Shown: positions 26,067 to 35,560, counted from the stretch's first letter. The stretch: 64,000 nucleotides of DNA from Phycisphaerae bacterium (GCA_030428945.1 JAUIEC010000012.1:1-64000), one strand, 5' to 3'. The notes: generated by a model not told the origin, from the letters alone. Translations and numbers: made by a program.

Positions 26067-26947
26067 CGTTGCGAACGATCGCAACCCGATGGCCGATCAC
26101 GATCGGCGTGCACGAGACGCTGGCGGCGGCGCTGGATCGACTACGTTATGACGGTTTCCGTCACCTGCCGGTGGTGACGCGAGAAGGCAAGGTGGCTGGG
26201 ATGCTATCCGACCGCGACGCGATGCTGGCAGTGGGCTGGCACCGCGGACGCAACCAGCCACGGATCGTGCGCGAAGCAGCACGGCAACGGCGGGTCGGCG
26301 AATTCATGTCGACTCCGGCGGTCGGCCTGCCCGGCCACGCCGATCTGGCCGAAGCGTGCCGCGTGATGCTGACGCACCGCATCAGCAGTGTCGTTCTGGA
26401 AGATGACGGGCACCTGCAGGGCCTGGTCACGACCGCCGACCTGTTCGAGGCGTATGCCCGGCTTGGAGCGCCGGGCAGTCACGAGGCGACGATCGCCGAC
26501 GTGATGCAGCCGGAGGTGTTTTCAGCGCCGCCCACGACGAGCCTGGCGGATCTGATCCGGTTGATGGAAGCCGAGCGAATCCGACACATCCCGATCATGC
26601 AGAACAAGACGCTGGTCGGGATGTTGTCGGATCGCGATATTCTGTGGGTCTTCGGGCGCATGCTGCTGGCCTCGCCCGAAGAGCAGGAAGCGATGACCTC
26701 GCTGCAGGCTGACGACGTCATGAGCAAGCACCTGGGAACGGTCGCCGCAACGGCACCGATCCTGCTTGCCGCGGTTCGAATGGTGGCCCACCAGATCAGT
26801 GCCCTGCCGGTGATCGAAGCGGGCGAGATGGTCGGAATCGTCACGGCGACGGATCTGCTGACCGTCATGCACGCCGCGTTCTCCGGTGGCACGATCGCCC
26901 ACCTCTCCACCGAAGACGGGACCACCTCGGACGCCGTCGAAGCCTGA
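26063..26947 (+). CDS. CBS-domain protein with four CBS motifs
   Basis: 294 aa, GTG start overlapping the DUF2934 stop, with GGGAGG upstream. Two Bateman modules: CBS repeats near residues 5-60 (RHLPVVTREGKVAGMLSDRD), 75-130 (SSVVLEDDGHLQGLVTTAD), 150-200 (RHIPIMQNKTLVGMLSDRD) and 225-280 (SALPVIEAGEMVGIVTATD). No other domain is fused, so it probably acts as a soluble adenylate-nucleotide sensor. M. tuberculosis Hrp1, a stand-alone CBS protein, is strongly hypoxia-induced; expression of this gene from a sigma-54 promoter next to a globin kinase would fit that kind of role, by inference only. Confidence 0.93.
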   Translation: MTLRTIATRWPITIGVHETLAAALDRLRYDGFRHLPVVTREGKVAGMLSDRDAMLAVGWHRGRNQPRIVREAARQRRVGEFMSTPAVGLPGHADLAEACRVMLTHRISSVVLEDDGHLQGLVTTADLFEAYARLGAPGSHEATIADVMQPEVFSAPPTTSLADLIRLMEAERIRHIPIMQNKTLVGMLSDRDILWVFGRMLLASPEEQEAMTSLQADDVMSKHLGTVAATAPILLAAVRMVAHQISALPVIEAGEMVGIVTATDLLTVMHAAFSGGTIAHLSTEDGTTSDAVEA

Positions 26948-26958
26948 CCGCAAGGCTC

Positions 26959-27066
26959 TGACCGACTGCTCCCGTCGGTCAAAAGCGCTTGCCGGGGCAA
27001 CGCTCGGCGGGCAAGATGCGGACATCGTGATGGCACGCGCCATCCCCATGTCTGGCTTGCCCGCCG
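26959..27066 (+). other. Structured spacer before the membrane protein gene
   Basis: An 8-bp perfect stem TGACCGAC/GTCGGTCA (26959-26966, 26974-26981, seven-base loop) is followed by an 11-bp inverted repeat CGGCGGGCAAG/CTTGCCCGCCG (27005-27015, 27056-27066). No T-run follows either, so they may be leader structure or protein sites, not terminators. Confidence 0.5.
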
Positions 27067-27092
27067 ACGGGCCCTGCTCGGGAGTCCCACCC

Positions 27093-27656
27093 ATGATCCC
27101 CCTCGTCGAACTGTGGATGCCGATTGTCGTCGCGGCCGTGCTGGTCTTCATCGCCAGTTCGATCGCCCACATGGTCCTGCCGCTGCACAAGTCGGACTAC
27201 GACCGCCTGCCGAACGAGGACGACGTGCTCGCCACGCTGCGGGCCAGCGACCTGACACCGGGCACCTATCACTTCCCGTACTGCACCTCGATGCAGGACC
27301 TCGGCAGCGAGGAAATGCTCGCCAAGTTCAACCAGGGCCCGGTCGGCTTCCTGATCGTCCGACCCAAGGGACCACCCACCATGGGCTCCGCCCTGCTCGC
27401 CTGGTTCCTGTACTGCATCCTGATCGGAATCTTCGCCGGATACGTCGCCGCCGTCGCCCTGCCGCGCGGCGCCGAGTACCTGCAGGTCTTCCGCTTCACG
27501 GGCACCGTCGCGATCCTCGCCTACGCGACCGCTTCGATTCCCGAGTCGATCTGGAAGGGACAGCGCTGGAGCACCACCTGCAAGTTCATCGGCGAAGGCG
27601 TCGTCTACGGCCTGCTGACAGCCGGAACCTTCGCCTGGCTCTGGCCGGCCGCCTGA
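27093..27656 (+). CDS. Uncharacterised membrane protein
   Basis: 187 aa, ATG with GGGAG eight bases upstream. One hydrophobic helix at about 6-27 (PIVVAAVLVFIASSIAHMV), a soluble loop (about 30-90, with ASDLTPGTYHFPYC and GFLIVRPKGPPTMG), then three hydrophobic segments (about 96-187: ALLAWFLYCILIGIFAGYVA, FTGTVAILAYATASIP, GVVYGLLTAGTFAWLW). No family is recognised. It follows the CBS gene by 146 bases on the same strand and could share its regulation, but a structured spacer separates them. Confidence 0.8.
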   Translation: MIPLVELWMPIVVAAVLVFIASSIAHMVLPLHKSDYDRLPNEDDVLATLRASDLTPGTYHFPYCTSMQDLGSEEMLAKFNQGPVGFLIVRPKGPPTMGSALLAWFLYCILIGIFAGYVAAVALPRGAEYLQVFRFTGTVAILAYATASIPESIWKGQRWSTTCKFIGEGVVYGLLTAGTFAWLWPAA

Positions 27657-27723
27657 TGGCGATGCAGGCGAACAGGGAACAGAAAACCCTGCGGACCCGC
27701 CTGCTGTGAGAGGAGACCCGCGA

Positions 27724-29175
27724 ATGCACCTTGTGCGTGGATGGACCATCCTTCTGGTGGTGGCCGGCGGTGCCTGCCGGGCCGCGGACTCGCCCGACCA
27801 GGACGCCCGACCTCCGGCGGCGGTCGTCACGCGCCACGCGCCCGCGGGAGAGCTTTCGCCGGAAGCCGTGACCGAAGACTGGGCGGCGTTCCTGGGGCCG
27901 CGTGGTGACATGACCTCGCGAGAGTCGCCGCTGAAGCTGGACTTCGGACCGCAGGGTCCGCCGCTGGTCTGGGAGATCGCGACGGGCAGCGGCTACGCGG
28001 CCCCGGCGGTCTCCGGTGGAAAGCTCGTCTTCTTCCACCGCGTGGGCGACCAGGAACGGGTCGAGTGCGTAGCGGCCGAGACCGGCGAAAGCCGGTGGAC
28101 CTACGGCTATCCGAGCCACTACGAAGACCGGTACCGGTTCGGCAACGGGCCGCGGAGCAGTCCGGTCATCGCGGACGGCCTGGTCTACACGCATGGCGTC
28201 GAGGGGCCGCTGCACTGCTTCGATCTCGAAAGCGGGCGGGTGGTCTGGAAGCTGAACACGTCGACGACCTATGACGTGCCGCAGGACTTCTTTGGCGTCG
28301 GATCCACGCCGCTGGTTGTCGGCGACCTGCTGATCGTCACGATCGGCGCCCCGAACGGGCCGTGCGTGGTGGCGCTGAATCGCCGGACCGGGAAGGAGAC
28401 CTGGCGGGCGGGTGACACCTGGCGGGCGGGGTATGCCTCGCCGGTGCTGGCCACGCTGCACGGCAAGCCGCGGGTGCTGGTGTTCGCGGGCAGCGATGAC
28501 GATCCGCCGACCGGCGGTCTGCTGGGGATTGACCCGGCCGACGGGCGGGTTGCGTTCCGGTTTCCGTTTCGAAGCAGGACGTACGCGTCGGTGAACGCCT
28601 CGAACCCGGTCGTGCACGACAACCGGGTGTTCCTGTCGAGCAGCTATCGCACCGGCGGGGTGCAGGTCGAGATCGGCCCGGACGACAGCGTGCGCGAGGT
28701 CTGGCGGACGCGGGACTTCGGGGCGCACTTCATGACGCCGATCCTGCGGGACGGGCACCTGTACGGCATCTCGGGCGCGGGCCGGAACGACACGGCCATG
28801 GTCTGTCTCGACTGGTCGCGCGGCACGTCGCGCTGGCGGGAAGCACCGAAGTGGCCGGTGCGGAAGCGGCAGGACGGCGCCGACCGCAAGGTCGATCTGT
28901 CGATCATGCTCGGGAGTCTGCTGGGGCTGCCGGAGGGTTTCCTGGCGCTGGGCGAGGCCGGTCACCTGGCGTGGTTGACGCCGACACCGGAAGGCTACTT
29001 GGAGCGCACGCGGGCGAGCCTGTTCGTGGCCGACGAGACCTGGACGCCGCCGGTGCTGTGGCACGGCCTGCTGTTTGTCTGTCAGAACAAGGACGACACG
29101 ACCGCCGGAACCGGCCCGCGGCTGTTGTGCTACTCGCTGCGGGGCGAGATCCCCAGCAAGCAGGCGGGCGAGTAA
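27724..29175 (+). CDS. Secreted PQQ-like (PQQ_2) beta-propeller protein
   Basis: 483 aa from the ATG at 27724, with GAGGAG eight bases upstream. Signal peptide WTILLVVAGGACRA; the Cys is not in a good lipobox. Repeated blades with the PQQ/tryptophan-docking pattern: ECVAAETGESRWTYG, HCFDLESGRVVWKLN, VALNRRTGKETWRAG, LGIDPADGRVAFRF, MVCLDWSRGTSRWRE. A tandem nonapeptide-like duplication (ETWRAGDTWRAGY) occurs near residue 230. No dehydrogenase active site is evident. Role unknown; structural or binding. Confidence 0.9.
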   Translation: MHLVRGWTILLVVAGGACRAADSPDQDARPPAAVVTRHAPAGELSPEAVTEDWAAFLGPRGDMTSRESPLKLDFGPQGPPLVWEIATGSGYAAPAVSGGKLVFFHRVGDQERVECVAAETGESRWTYGYPSHYEDRYRFGNGPRSSPVIADGLVYTHGVEGPLHCFDLESGRVVWKLNTSTTYDVPQDFFGVGSTPLVVGDLLIVTIGAPNGPCVVALNRRTGKETWRAGDTWRAGYASPVLATLHGKPRVLVFAGSDDDPPTGGLLGIDPADGRVAFRFPFRSRTYASVNASNPVVHDNRVFLSSSYRTGGVQVEIGPDDSVREVWRTRDFGAHFMTPILRDGHLYGISGAGRNDTAMVCLDWSRGTSRWREAPKWPVRKRQDGADRKVDLSIMLGSLLGLPEGFLALGEAGHLAWLTPTPEGYLERTRASLFVADETWTPPVLWHGLLFVCQNKDDTTAGTGPRLLCYSLRGEIPSKQAGE

Positions 29176-29251
29176 GCAGGTCACCAAGTAAGCGGATCAG
29201 CACGGCATCGGCGTCGGCGTCGACCGGCACAGGGTCGCGTGCGTCCAATCC

Positions 29252-29290
29252 CCCTGTTCCCTGTTCCCTGTTCCCTGTTCCCTGTTCCCT
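29252..29290 (+). repeat. CCCTGTT heptamer array
   Basis: Five perfect tandem CCCTGTT units plus partial ends, starting about 75 bases after the PQQ-like gene and ending seven bases before the stop of the convergent coiled-coil gene. It is the most regular of the three heptamer arrays. Confidence 0.95.
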
Positions 29291-29296
29291 TACCGC

Positions 29297-30985
29297 CTAC
29301 TTGATCTTCGTCCGCAGCAGATAGCTTCCGGGCAGCAGTTCGTCGTCTTCGCCGTGGAAGATCGTGGCGGTCAGTTCGTCGTTGCTGATGTGGTTGGTCC
29401 ACAGGTTGATCGGGCGGATGACGGCCAGCTTGTCGTCGACCGCCACCAGCAACTGGACCTGCAGCTTCGAGCGATCGATCTTGTACCACGAGCCGGTGTT
29501 CTGGCTGCGCCACATGACCTCGCGCTTCCAGTTCTCGGCCGGGATGCGCGCGGCGAGCACTTCGGCCTTGGGCTCACGCTGCTTCCACTTGTCCGTCGCC
29601 CGCTTGACCAGGGCCTCGCGATCCGCGCCCCGATAGCGGTCGGCCGGCATGTCGTTGCCGGCGATGATCTGTTCGCGGAGCGATTCCTGCTGCTGCTTGA
29701 GCTGGGCCTGCAGCCGGTCGAGCTCGGCCTGCTGCTGCGCGCCCGCCCCGGCGTCAATCGCCGTCAGCAGCGCGATTTTCTCCTTGGCCCAGTCGATTCG
29801 CTGCGGGATGCCGCCGGTGAAGAACAGCGGCTTCTTCTCGGCGACGGCTTCCTCGGCGTACTGGCGGGCCTCGGCGAGGTGGCCGGCGATCTCGTTCGGA
29901 AGCTGCGTCTTCTGCTGGGCGACCGCGGCCTGGAAGCTCTCCAGCTTGCTGCCGAAGTAGGTGTGCTGCTTCATCAGCTTCTCGCCCATGTCGGTCTTCT
30001 GCCGCACCAGCACGGCGTAGGCGGCCAGGATCCGGTCGGCTTCCTTGCGGGCCGGCGCCATCTGCTCGAGCAGTCCGGCCGCCCGCGTGCGGTCGTTCAG
30101 GAACACATTCGTATCGCTGAACATGCCCGACAGTTCCCGCAGGCGGTCATAGTCGGCAGTCAGTTCCGGATAGCTGGCCGGGTCGATCAGGCGGGCGAGC
30201 TGTTCCCAGCGCGGGGCGAGGATCTTGTCGGCCGCGTCGATCTCGGCGAGGTCACTCTTGAACTGGGCGGCGAGTTCGGGGACGCCGCGGCCGTCGGCGG
30301 GCAGCGGGTCGAAGTGCGTGTGGAACTCGCCGATCCGCTTGCGCGCCAGGGCGACGGTGTTGACGGCCTGGGCCATCAGCCGGTGATCGAGCCCGGTGAC
30401 GTCTTCGATCTCGGCGACCTTCCCGCTGAACTCCTTCAGCGCGGCGGCCTGTCCGCTGATCTCGCGAAGCTTGAAGCGGGCGTTGCGGAACTGCTCTTCC
30501 TGGCGGTAGTCGAGCTTCTTTCCGCCGGGCGTCTCGGCCGGGGGCGGCGTCGGGGCCGGGTCCTTGCCGCTGTCGCCGCCGCCCATGTCCTCCCGGGCAG
30601 GCTCGGGCGTCGGGGCCGGCTTGCCGGTCAGGCGGCCCTCGAGTTCGGCCATGGCCTGCTCGACGGTCGCGACCTGCTGGCGGAAGGCCATGACGGTTTC
30701 GTCGTCGGCCGGGAGTTGTTCGAGGCGGGCGTGAACCGGCGGCATGCTCTGCTGGGCCGACTGAAGGCGGACGAGGGCGAGCCTGGCCTTGGAGCCCTTC
30801 GGGGTGCCGGTGCCGGCGGACTGCTGGGCGAGTTCGAGGTTGGTGACGGCCCGCTTGAGCAGGCCCTGGGCGTCGGTCAGGGTCTTCTGCTGGGCGGCGG
30901 TCAGGTCGGCGAGCGCGGTCTGGCCGGCGGCGTAACCGGTCAGCAGCAGCACGGCCGTCACGAGGCGTCGAGAAACGAGTCGCAT
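29297..30985 (-). CDS. Secreted coiled-coil protein of unknown function
   Basis: 562 aa, ATG with GGAGGGTGAACC upstream. Signal peptide LVTAVLLLTGYAAGQTALA. The rest is strongly helical and charged: coiled-coil segments at about 27-120, 175-300 and 330-460 (QQQAELDRLQAQLKQQQESL), interrupted by a proline-rich linker (about 125-165, TPEPAREDMG, PAPTPPPAETPG). The C-terminal 70 residues are beta-like (WYKIDRSKLQVQLLVAVDDK ... GSYLLRTKIK). No family is recognised. An extended periplasmic spacer or scaffold is a guess from composition alone. Confidence 0.85.
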   Translation of the reverse strand: MRLVSRRLVTAVLLLTGYAAGQTALADLTAAQQKTLTDAQGLLKRAVTNLELAQQSAGTGTPKGSKARLALVRLQSAQQSMPPVHARLEQLPADDETVMAFRQQVATVEQAMAELEGRLTGKPAPTPEPAREDMGGGDSGKDPAPTPPPAETPGGKKLDYRQEEQFRNARFKLREISGQAAALKEFSGKVAEIEDVTGLDHRLMAQAVNTVALARKRIGEFHTHFDPLPADGRGVPELAAQFKSDLAEIDAADKILAPRWEQLARLIDPASYPELTADYDRLRELSGMFSDTNVFLNDRTRAAGLLEQMAPARKEADRILAAYAVLVRQKTDMGEKLMKQHTYFGSKLESFQAAVAQQKTQLPNEIAGHLAEARQYAEEAVAEKKPLFFTGGIPQRIDWAKEKIALLTAIDAGAGAQQQAELDRLQAQLKQQQESLREQIIAGNDMPADRYRGADREALVKRATDKWKQREPKAEVLAARIPAENWKREVMWRSQNTGSWYKIDRSKLQVQLLVAVDDKLAVIRPINLWTNHISNDELTATIFHGEDDELLPGSYLLRTKIK

Positions 30986-31151
30986 GGTTCACCCTCCGGA
31001 TGGAATCCTTTGGGCTGAAGTGTACCGCGAGGCGGGCGGAATGTATGCGGTCCGGTGCCGGGACTGCGTCGCGGGTCCATTCGTCAGGTATCCCCGTGAG
31101 CCGGCCTGGCGACTCGCGAGGTGGCTGCCTGGACGCAACCGGCGCGGGGGA

Positions 31152-32471
31152 TCAGAAGAGCGGATCGCGGCGCTTGATTTCCTTGTTGATCAGCATCTCG
31201 ATCGCGGTCAGTTCCTTGCCCTGCTCGCGCGTGACGAAGGTCAGGGCGTAGCCGGTGCGCCCCATGCGGGCGGTGCGTCCGACGCGGTGCACGTAGACGG
31301 ACGGATCTTCGCTGATGTCGTAGTTGACGACGTGGGTGACGTCGAGGACATCGAGCCCGCGTGAGGCCAGGTCGGTCGCGACGAGGACGTGCAGTTTGCC
31401 GGCCTTCAGATCGGCGAGGACTTTGCCGCGTCGGTTCTGGGCCAGGTCGCCGTGGATCTCGGCGCACTCGATGCCGCGGGTCTTGAGCTTGCGGGCGACG
31501 TTCTGCGCGCTGCGCTTGGTGCGGGTGAAAACGATGCTCAGGGGCGGGTTGTCGGCCTGCAGGAACGCGACCAGGGCCCGGAACTTCTCGGGCTGATCGA
31601 CGGTCATGTATTCCTGGACGACCTGGTCGACGGTCAGCTTGTCTTCGGAGACGTTCAGGTCGACCTCGTCGGTCATGAAAACCTGGGTCAGGCGGCGGAT
31701 TTCCGGGCTCATGGTGGCCGAGACGAAGATCATCTGGGCGTCCTTGTGAACCTTGCGAAGGATCGCCTTGATGTCGTCGCGGAAACCGATGTCGAGCATC
31801 CGGTCGACTTCGTCGAGGACCGCCAGGCGGGTCTTGTCGAGTTTCAGGGCGCCGCGACGGATCAGGTCGAGTACGCGTCCGGGCGTGCCGACCACGACCT
31901 CGACGCCTTCCTCGAGGCGATTCAGGTCACTGCGTACGCGTGTGCCGCCGTAGACCATCAGGCAGCGCGGGCCGCCGCGGGGCGTGAAGAGCTTGATCTG
32001 CTCGCCGACCTGGCCGCACAGTTCGCGGGTCGGGACGAGGATGATCGCCTGCATGCCGGCTCCGCGTTCGATCTTTTCGAGCATCGGCAGGCTGAAGGCG
32101 GCCGTCTTGCCGGTCCCGGTGCGGGCCTGCCCGAGGCAGTCGTGTCCGGCGAGCGCGGGCGGAATCAGGGCGGCCTGGATGTCGGTCGGTTCGGTGAACC
32201 CGAGCCTGGCGACACGTTTGACGATGCCGGGTGACAGGCCGAGCTGGGCGAACGGGTGGTTCTCGAGGTCGGCGTCGCTGACTTCGATCTCGGCCTTCCG
32301 CCGGGGCGTTTCAGCCGGGGCCTCCTGGTCACCGTTCTCGACGGCGACATTCTCCGTCGCGGCGTTCTCGCGGCCACGGCGTGACCGCGAGCGTCGGCGG
32401 CGACGGCGCGGCGTCGCGGTGGAGTCGGAGGAAGTTTCGGTGGGGACGTCGTTGTCGTCAGCGGCGAACAC
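31152..32471 (-). CDS. DEAD-box RNA helicase with DEVD motif II
   Basis: 439 aa from a GTG at 32471 (GGAG six bases upstream). The frame stays open far upstream, antisense to the metallopeptidase gene, so this start is a judgement. An Arg-rich disordered N-terminus (about 22-34) precedes the helicase core: Q motif GFTEPTDIQ, motif I ARTGTGKT, PTREL, GG, TPGR, motif II DEVD (220-223) instead of DEAD, motif III SAT, then the second RecA domain with HGDLAQ, ASRGLDVLDVTHVVNYD and HRVGRTARMG. It most resembles the RhlE/CsdA group of RNA helicases for ribosome assembly or cold growth. ATP hydrolysis residues D and E are retained. Confidence 0.9.
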   Translation of the reverse strand: MFAADDNDVPTETSSDSTATPRRRRRRSRSRRGRENAATENVAVENGDQEAPAETPRRKAEIEVSDADLENHPFAQLGLSPGIVKRVARLGFTEPTDIQAALIPPALAGHDCLGQARTGTGKTAAFSLPMLEKIERGAGMQAIILVPTRELCGQVGEQIKLFTPRGGPRCLMVYGGTRVRSDLNRLEEGVEVVVGTPGRVLDLIRRGALKLDKTRLAVLDEVDRMLDIGFRDDIKAILRKVHKDAQMIFVSATMSPEIRRLTQVFMTDEVDLNVSEDKLTVDQVVQEYMTVDQPEKFRALVAFLQADNPPLSIVFTRTKRSAQNVARKLKTRGIECAEIHGDLAQNRRGKVLADLKAGKLHVLVATDLASRGLDVLDVTHVVNYDISEDPSVYVHRVGRTARMGRTGYALTFVTREQGKELTAIEMLINKEIKRRDPLF

Positions 32472-32633
32472 GCAGCACTCCGGATTCTCCGCAACAGGGA
32501 CCGGATCGACGGCCTGCGCAGGCCGGATCGGCGCGGAGTAGTGCGGATCGTAGCGGATTCCGGGGGAAAATGGCAGCGGTCGCGGGAAACCCCGGCGGAG
32601 ACGGGATTTGTTATCAGTCGTGCAACTTCCAAG

Positions 32634-32663
32634 TTGATCGGCCGCGATCTGTCGCGTTAGGAT
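32634..32663 (+). promoter_or_regulatory. Candidate promoter of the metallopeptidase gene
   Basis: TTGATC (32634-32639) and TAGGAT (32658-32663) with an 18-base spacer, four of six matches each, about 58 bases before the ATG. Confidence 0.4.
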
Positions 32664-32720
32664 GACACGTTCTCCGGGAGCAACCCGAACAACCCACCTT
32701 CTCACCATTGGAGGGAGCAC

Positions 32721-35477
32721 ATGAGAGGCTTTGTAACCACGTGGATAGCGGGCCTGTGCGCGGTAGGTGCCGTCGCGCAGGTCACCCCGAACGACGGTCC
32801 CGATCACAACCGCGCGGAGAACATCCGCAGTTCGGCCGGGCTGGTCGAGCTGCAGGCGGCTTATCCGGAAGTCCGGGTGCTGCGTGATCACGGTCGGATC
32901 GTGGCCCTGTACGGCACGCCGATGACCGCCGGCGCGACCGCCGAGGCGGCGGTGCTGGACTTCGTCAGCGAGCATGCCGACGCGTTCGGGCTGCCGAACC
33001 TGGAGCTGGTCCCGCGGTTCGCCCATGAGCCCGGCTACGGTGCCGGAACGGTGGTCGCGTTCGGGCAGACGATCGAGGGCCTGCCGGTCGAGTACGCCCG
33101 GGCCCGCGTGATGGTCAACAACGACATCGGCCGGGTCGTGTTCGCCTCGGGCCTGCTGGCCGAGACGCCGGTCGATGGCCTGCCGACGGTCACGGTCGAG
33201 GCGGCCGACGCGCTGGCGGCCCTGCAGGCGGACGCCCGCTACGCGGACTACCCGCAGTGGAGCGCCCCCGAACTGGTCATCTGGGCGGGCGCCGACCTGG
33301 ACCAGGACGCGCGGCCGGCGTGGAAGATCGGCGCGGACGGCCCGCGGGCGGACTTCGGCCGGTTCACGTTCTTTGTGGACGCGGTCGACGGTTCGGTGCT
33401 TGAGACGCGTAACGAGATCATCCACGTGGATGTCGACGCCAACGTGCAGGGCAACCTCACGCCGGGCCTGCTGCCGGACATCTCGGGGAACGCGCCGGTG
33501 CTCTCGCCGGTGAACGGGGTGCGGGTCGACGTCGGCGGAAACTCGGCCTTCACCGATCTGAACGGTGACGCGACGGTCGCCAACGGCGGCAGCGGTTCGG
33601 TGACGGCTTCGACCAGCGTGGTCAACGGGCAGCACGTGACGGTCTTCAACACGGCCGGCACCGAGCAGAGCGACAGCGTCTCGGTCACCCCGCCGGGTCC
33701 GGCCAACCTGACGCTGGCGCCGGGCGCGGGCGAGTGGCCGGTGGCGCAGGTCAACGCCCTGGTGCACACGAACCTGGTGGCCGACTACCTGCTGGACCGC
33801 GGTTACAACGGGATGAGTTCGGCGTTCCCGGTGCTGCCGGCGAACGTGAACTGGGACTCGGCCGGCGGCATTTCGAGCTGCAACGCGTTCTGGGACGGCG
33901 GGTCGATCAACTTCTTCCGCGAGAAGGGTGGCTGCGTGAACAGTGCGTTCACGACGGTGGTCGCGCACGAGTTCGGCCACGGCGTGGTGCAGTCGCTGGG
34001 CCTTGGCCAGGGTGCGTTCGGCGAAGGCTTCGGCGATTCGATGTCGATCCTGCTGTACGACACCGGCGTGGTCGGCGAGAACTTCTTCCTGACGGGCGGG
34101 GACATTCGCGACATTGACGCGGCCAACCAGCAGTACCCCTGTGCGAGCGCGATTCACACGTGCGGCCAGGTGCTGGGCGGCGTGTTCCGCGACATCCGCC
34201 TGAACTTCGGGGCGACCTACGGCAGCGCGGCGGGCCTCGAGAACGCCCGGCAACTGCACGTGGACTGGATGCAGATCACGAACGGCGGGATCGGTTCGGA
34301 CTCGGCCCACCCGACGACCGCGATCGAAGTGCTGACGGCCAACGACGACGATGGCAACATCGGCAACGGAACGCCGGACTACAACGACATCTGCGCCGCG
34401 TTCGCCAAGCACGGGATCGACTGTCCCGAGATCCAACTGGTCGACATCAGCTTCCCGAACGGTCTGCCGACGCTGGCCAGCATCAGCGGCCCGACGACGT
34501 TTGACGTCGAGATCAGCAGCCTGACGGGCAGCCCCGCCCCGGGCACCGAGACGATCCGCTACCGGGTCAACGGCACCGGCGGCTACGCGACGGCGAGCCT
34601 GACGCCGCTGGGCGGCAGCCTGTACGAAGCGGCGATTCCGGCCGTGGCCTGCACCGACGCGGTCGACTTCTACATCGAGACCGACACCGACACGAGCGTG
34701 CTGGTGACCTCGCCGAGCAACGCGCCGAGCAACACCTACGCGGCCTTCGGCGCGGCGGGCACGGTCGACCAGTTCGATGACAACTTCGAGACCGACCTGG
34801 GCTGGACGACGGCCGGCTCGGCCACCGACGGCCAGTGGGGTCGCGGCATTCCGATCGACTGCAACCGCGGCGACCCGGATGCGGACTACGACGGCTCGGG
34901 CCAGTGCTACCTGACGGACAACAGTGCGGCCAACGGCTGCAACTCGGACGTTGACGGTGGTGACACGCGGCTGATCACGCCGCTGATCGACATCAGCGGT
35001 GGCGACGATGCGATCGTCACGTTCGCGGACTGGTACGACAACCTGGCGGGCAGCACGCCGGGGACCGACACGTGGCTGATCCAGATGCGTGCGTCGCTGA
35101 GCGACCCGTGGACGGACCTGGTCAACACGACGGCCAGCAACGAGTGGACCGTGCGAAGCTTCCGGGTCAGTGACTACATCACGGCCGGCGGTGACGTGCA
35201 GGTCCGGTTCGTGGCCGAGGATGCCGGGGACGGCTCGGTGGTCGAGGCCGGCGTGGACGCCTTCAAGGTGACGCTGATCACCTGCGAAGGCGGCAGCACG
35301 TGCCCCGAGGATCTCGACGGCAGCGGCACGGTCGACCTGAGCGACCTGGCGGAACTGCTGGCGAACTTCGGCAGCGGCAGCGCGTCGCCGGCCGAGGGCG
35401 ACATCGACGGCGACGGCGACGTCGACCTGAGCGACCTGGCGGCGCTGCTGGCGGCGTTCGGTTCGAGTTGCCCGTAA
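32721..35477 (+). CDS. Secreted M36/fungalysin-like metallopeptidase with dockerin-like C-terminus
   Basis: 918 aa, ATG with GGAGGGAGCAC upstream. Signal peptide (VTTWIAGLCAVGAVAQ). A propeptide region (about 40-230) resembles the FTP/PepSY inhibitory domain (DFVSEHADAFGLPNLELVPRF). The catalytic domain has the zinc site H416-E-F-G-H420 and the downstream Glu in GAFGEGFGDS, the gluzincin arrangement of the M4/M36 group. An Ig-like region (about 570-670), a jelly-roll (about 680-850, DDNFETDLGW ... VEAGVDAFKV) and a dockerin-like tail follow (DLDGSGTVDLSDLAELLANFG and DIDGDGDVDLSDLAALLAAFG). Expected to be exported and activated by propeptide removal. A strong terminator follows. Confidence 0.93.
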   Translation: MRGFVTTWIAGLCAVGAVAQVTPNDGPDHNRAENIRSSAGLVELQAAYPEVRVLRDHGRIVALYGTPMTAGATAEAAVLDFVSEHADAFGLPNLELVPRFAHEPGYGAGTVVAFGQTIEGLPVEYARARVMVNNDIGRVVFASGLLAETPVDGLPTVTVEAADALAALQADARYADYPQWSAPELVIWAGADLDQDARPAWKIGADGPRADFGRFTFFVDAVDGSVLETRNEIIHVDVDANVQGNLTPGLLPDISGNAPVLSPVNGVRVDVGGNSAFTDLNGDATVANGGSGSVTASTSVVNGQHVTVFNTAGTEQSDSVSVTPPGPANLTLAPGAGEWPVAQVNALVHTNLVADYLLDRGYNGMSSAFPVLPANVNWDSAGGISSCNAFWDGGSINFFREKGGCVNSAFTTVVAHEFGHGVVQSLGLGQGAFGEGFGDSMSILLYDTGVVGENFFLTGGDIRDIDAANQQYPCASAIHTCGQVLGGVFRDIRLNFGATYGSAAGLENARQLHVDWMQITNGGIGSDSAHPTTAIEVLTANDDDGNIGNGTPDYNDICAAFAKHGIDCPEIQLVDISFPNGLPTLASISGPTTFDVEISSLTGSPAPGTETIRYRVNGTGGYATASLTPLGGSLYEAAIPAVACTDAVDFYIETDTDTSVLVTSPSNAPSNTYAAFGAAGTVDQFDDNFETDLGWTTAGSATDGQWGRGIPIDCNRGDPDADYDGSGQCYLTDNSAANGCNSDVDGGDTRLITPLIDISGGDDAIVTFADWYDNLAGSTPGTDTWLIQMRASLSDPWTDLVNTTASNEWTVRSFRVSDYITAGGDVQVRFVAEDAGDGSVVEAGVDAFKVTLITCEGGSTCPEDLDGSGTVDLSDLAELLANFGSGSASPAEGDIDGDGDVDLSDLAALLAAFGSSCP

Positions 35478-35487
35478 GTCCGAGCGT

Positions 35488-35560
35488 GGTCCCGCCGGCG
35501 GGACCCGCGTGAGAATCGGAGGCGTCGTCGGGTTTCCGGCGGCGCCTCTTTTCTTTGGTG
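35488..35560 (+). terminator. Double-hairpin rho-independent terminator
   Basis: A 7-bp stem GGTCCCG/CGGGACC (35488-35505) is followed by a 12-bp stem (35520-35531 with 35536-35547, two G-U pairs, loop GTTT) and CTTTTCTTT. It terminates the metallopeptidase transcript. Confidence 0.85.

Noticed and set aside
27031..27046. Second sigma-54 promoter (TGGCAC at 27031)
   Set aside because: The -12 part (TTGC) is missing at the right spacing; the bases there read ATCC.
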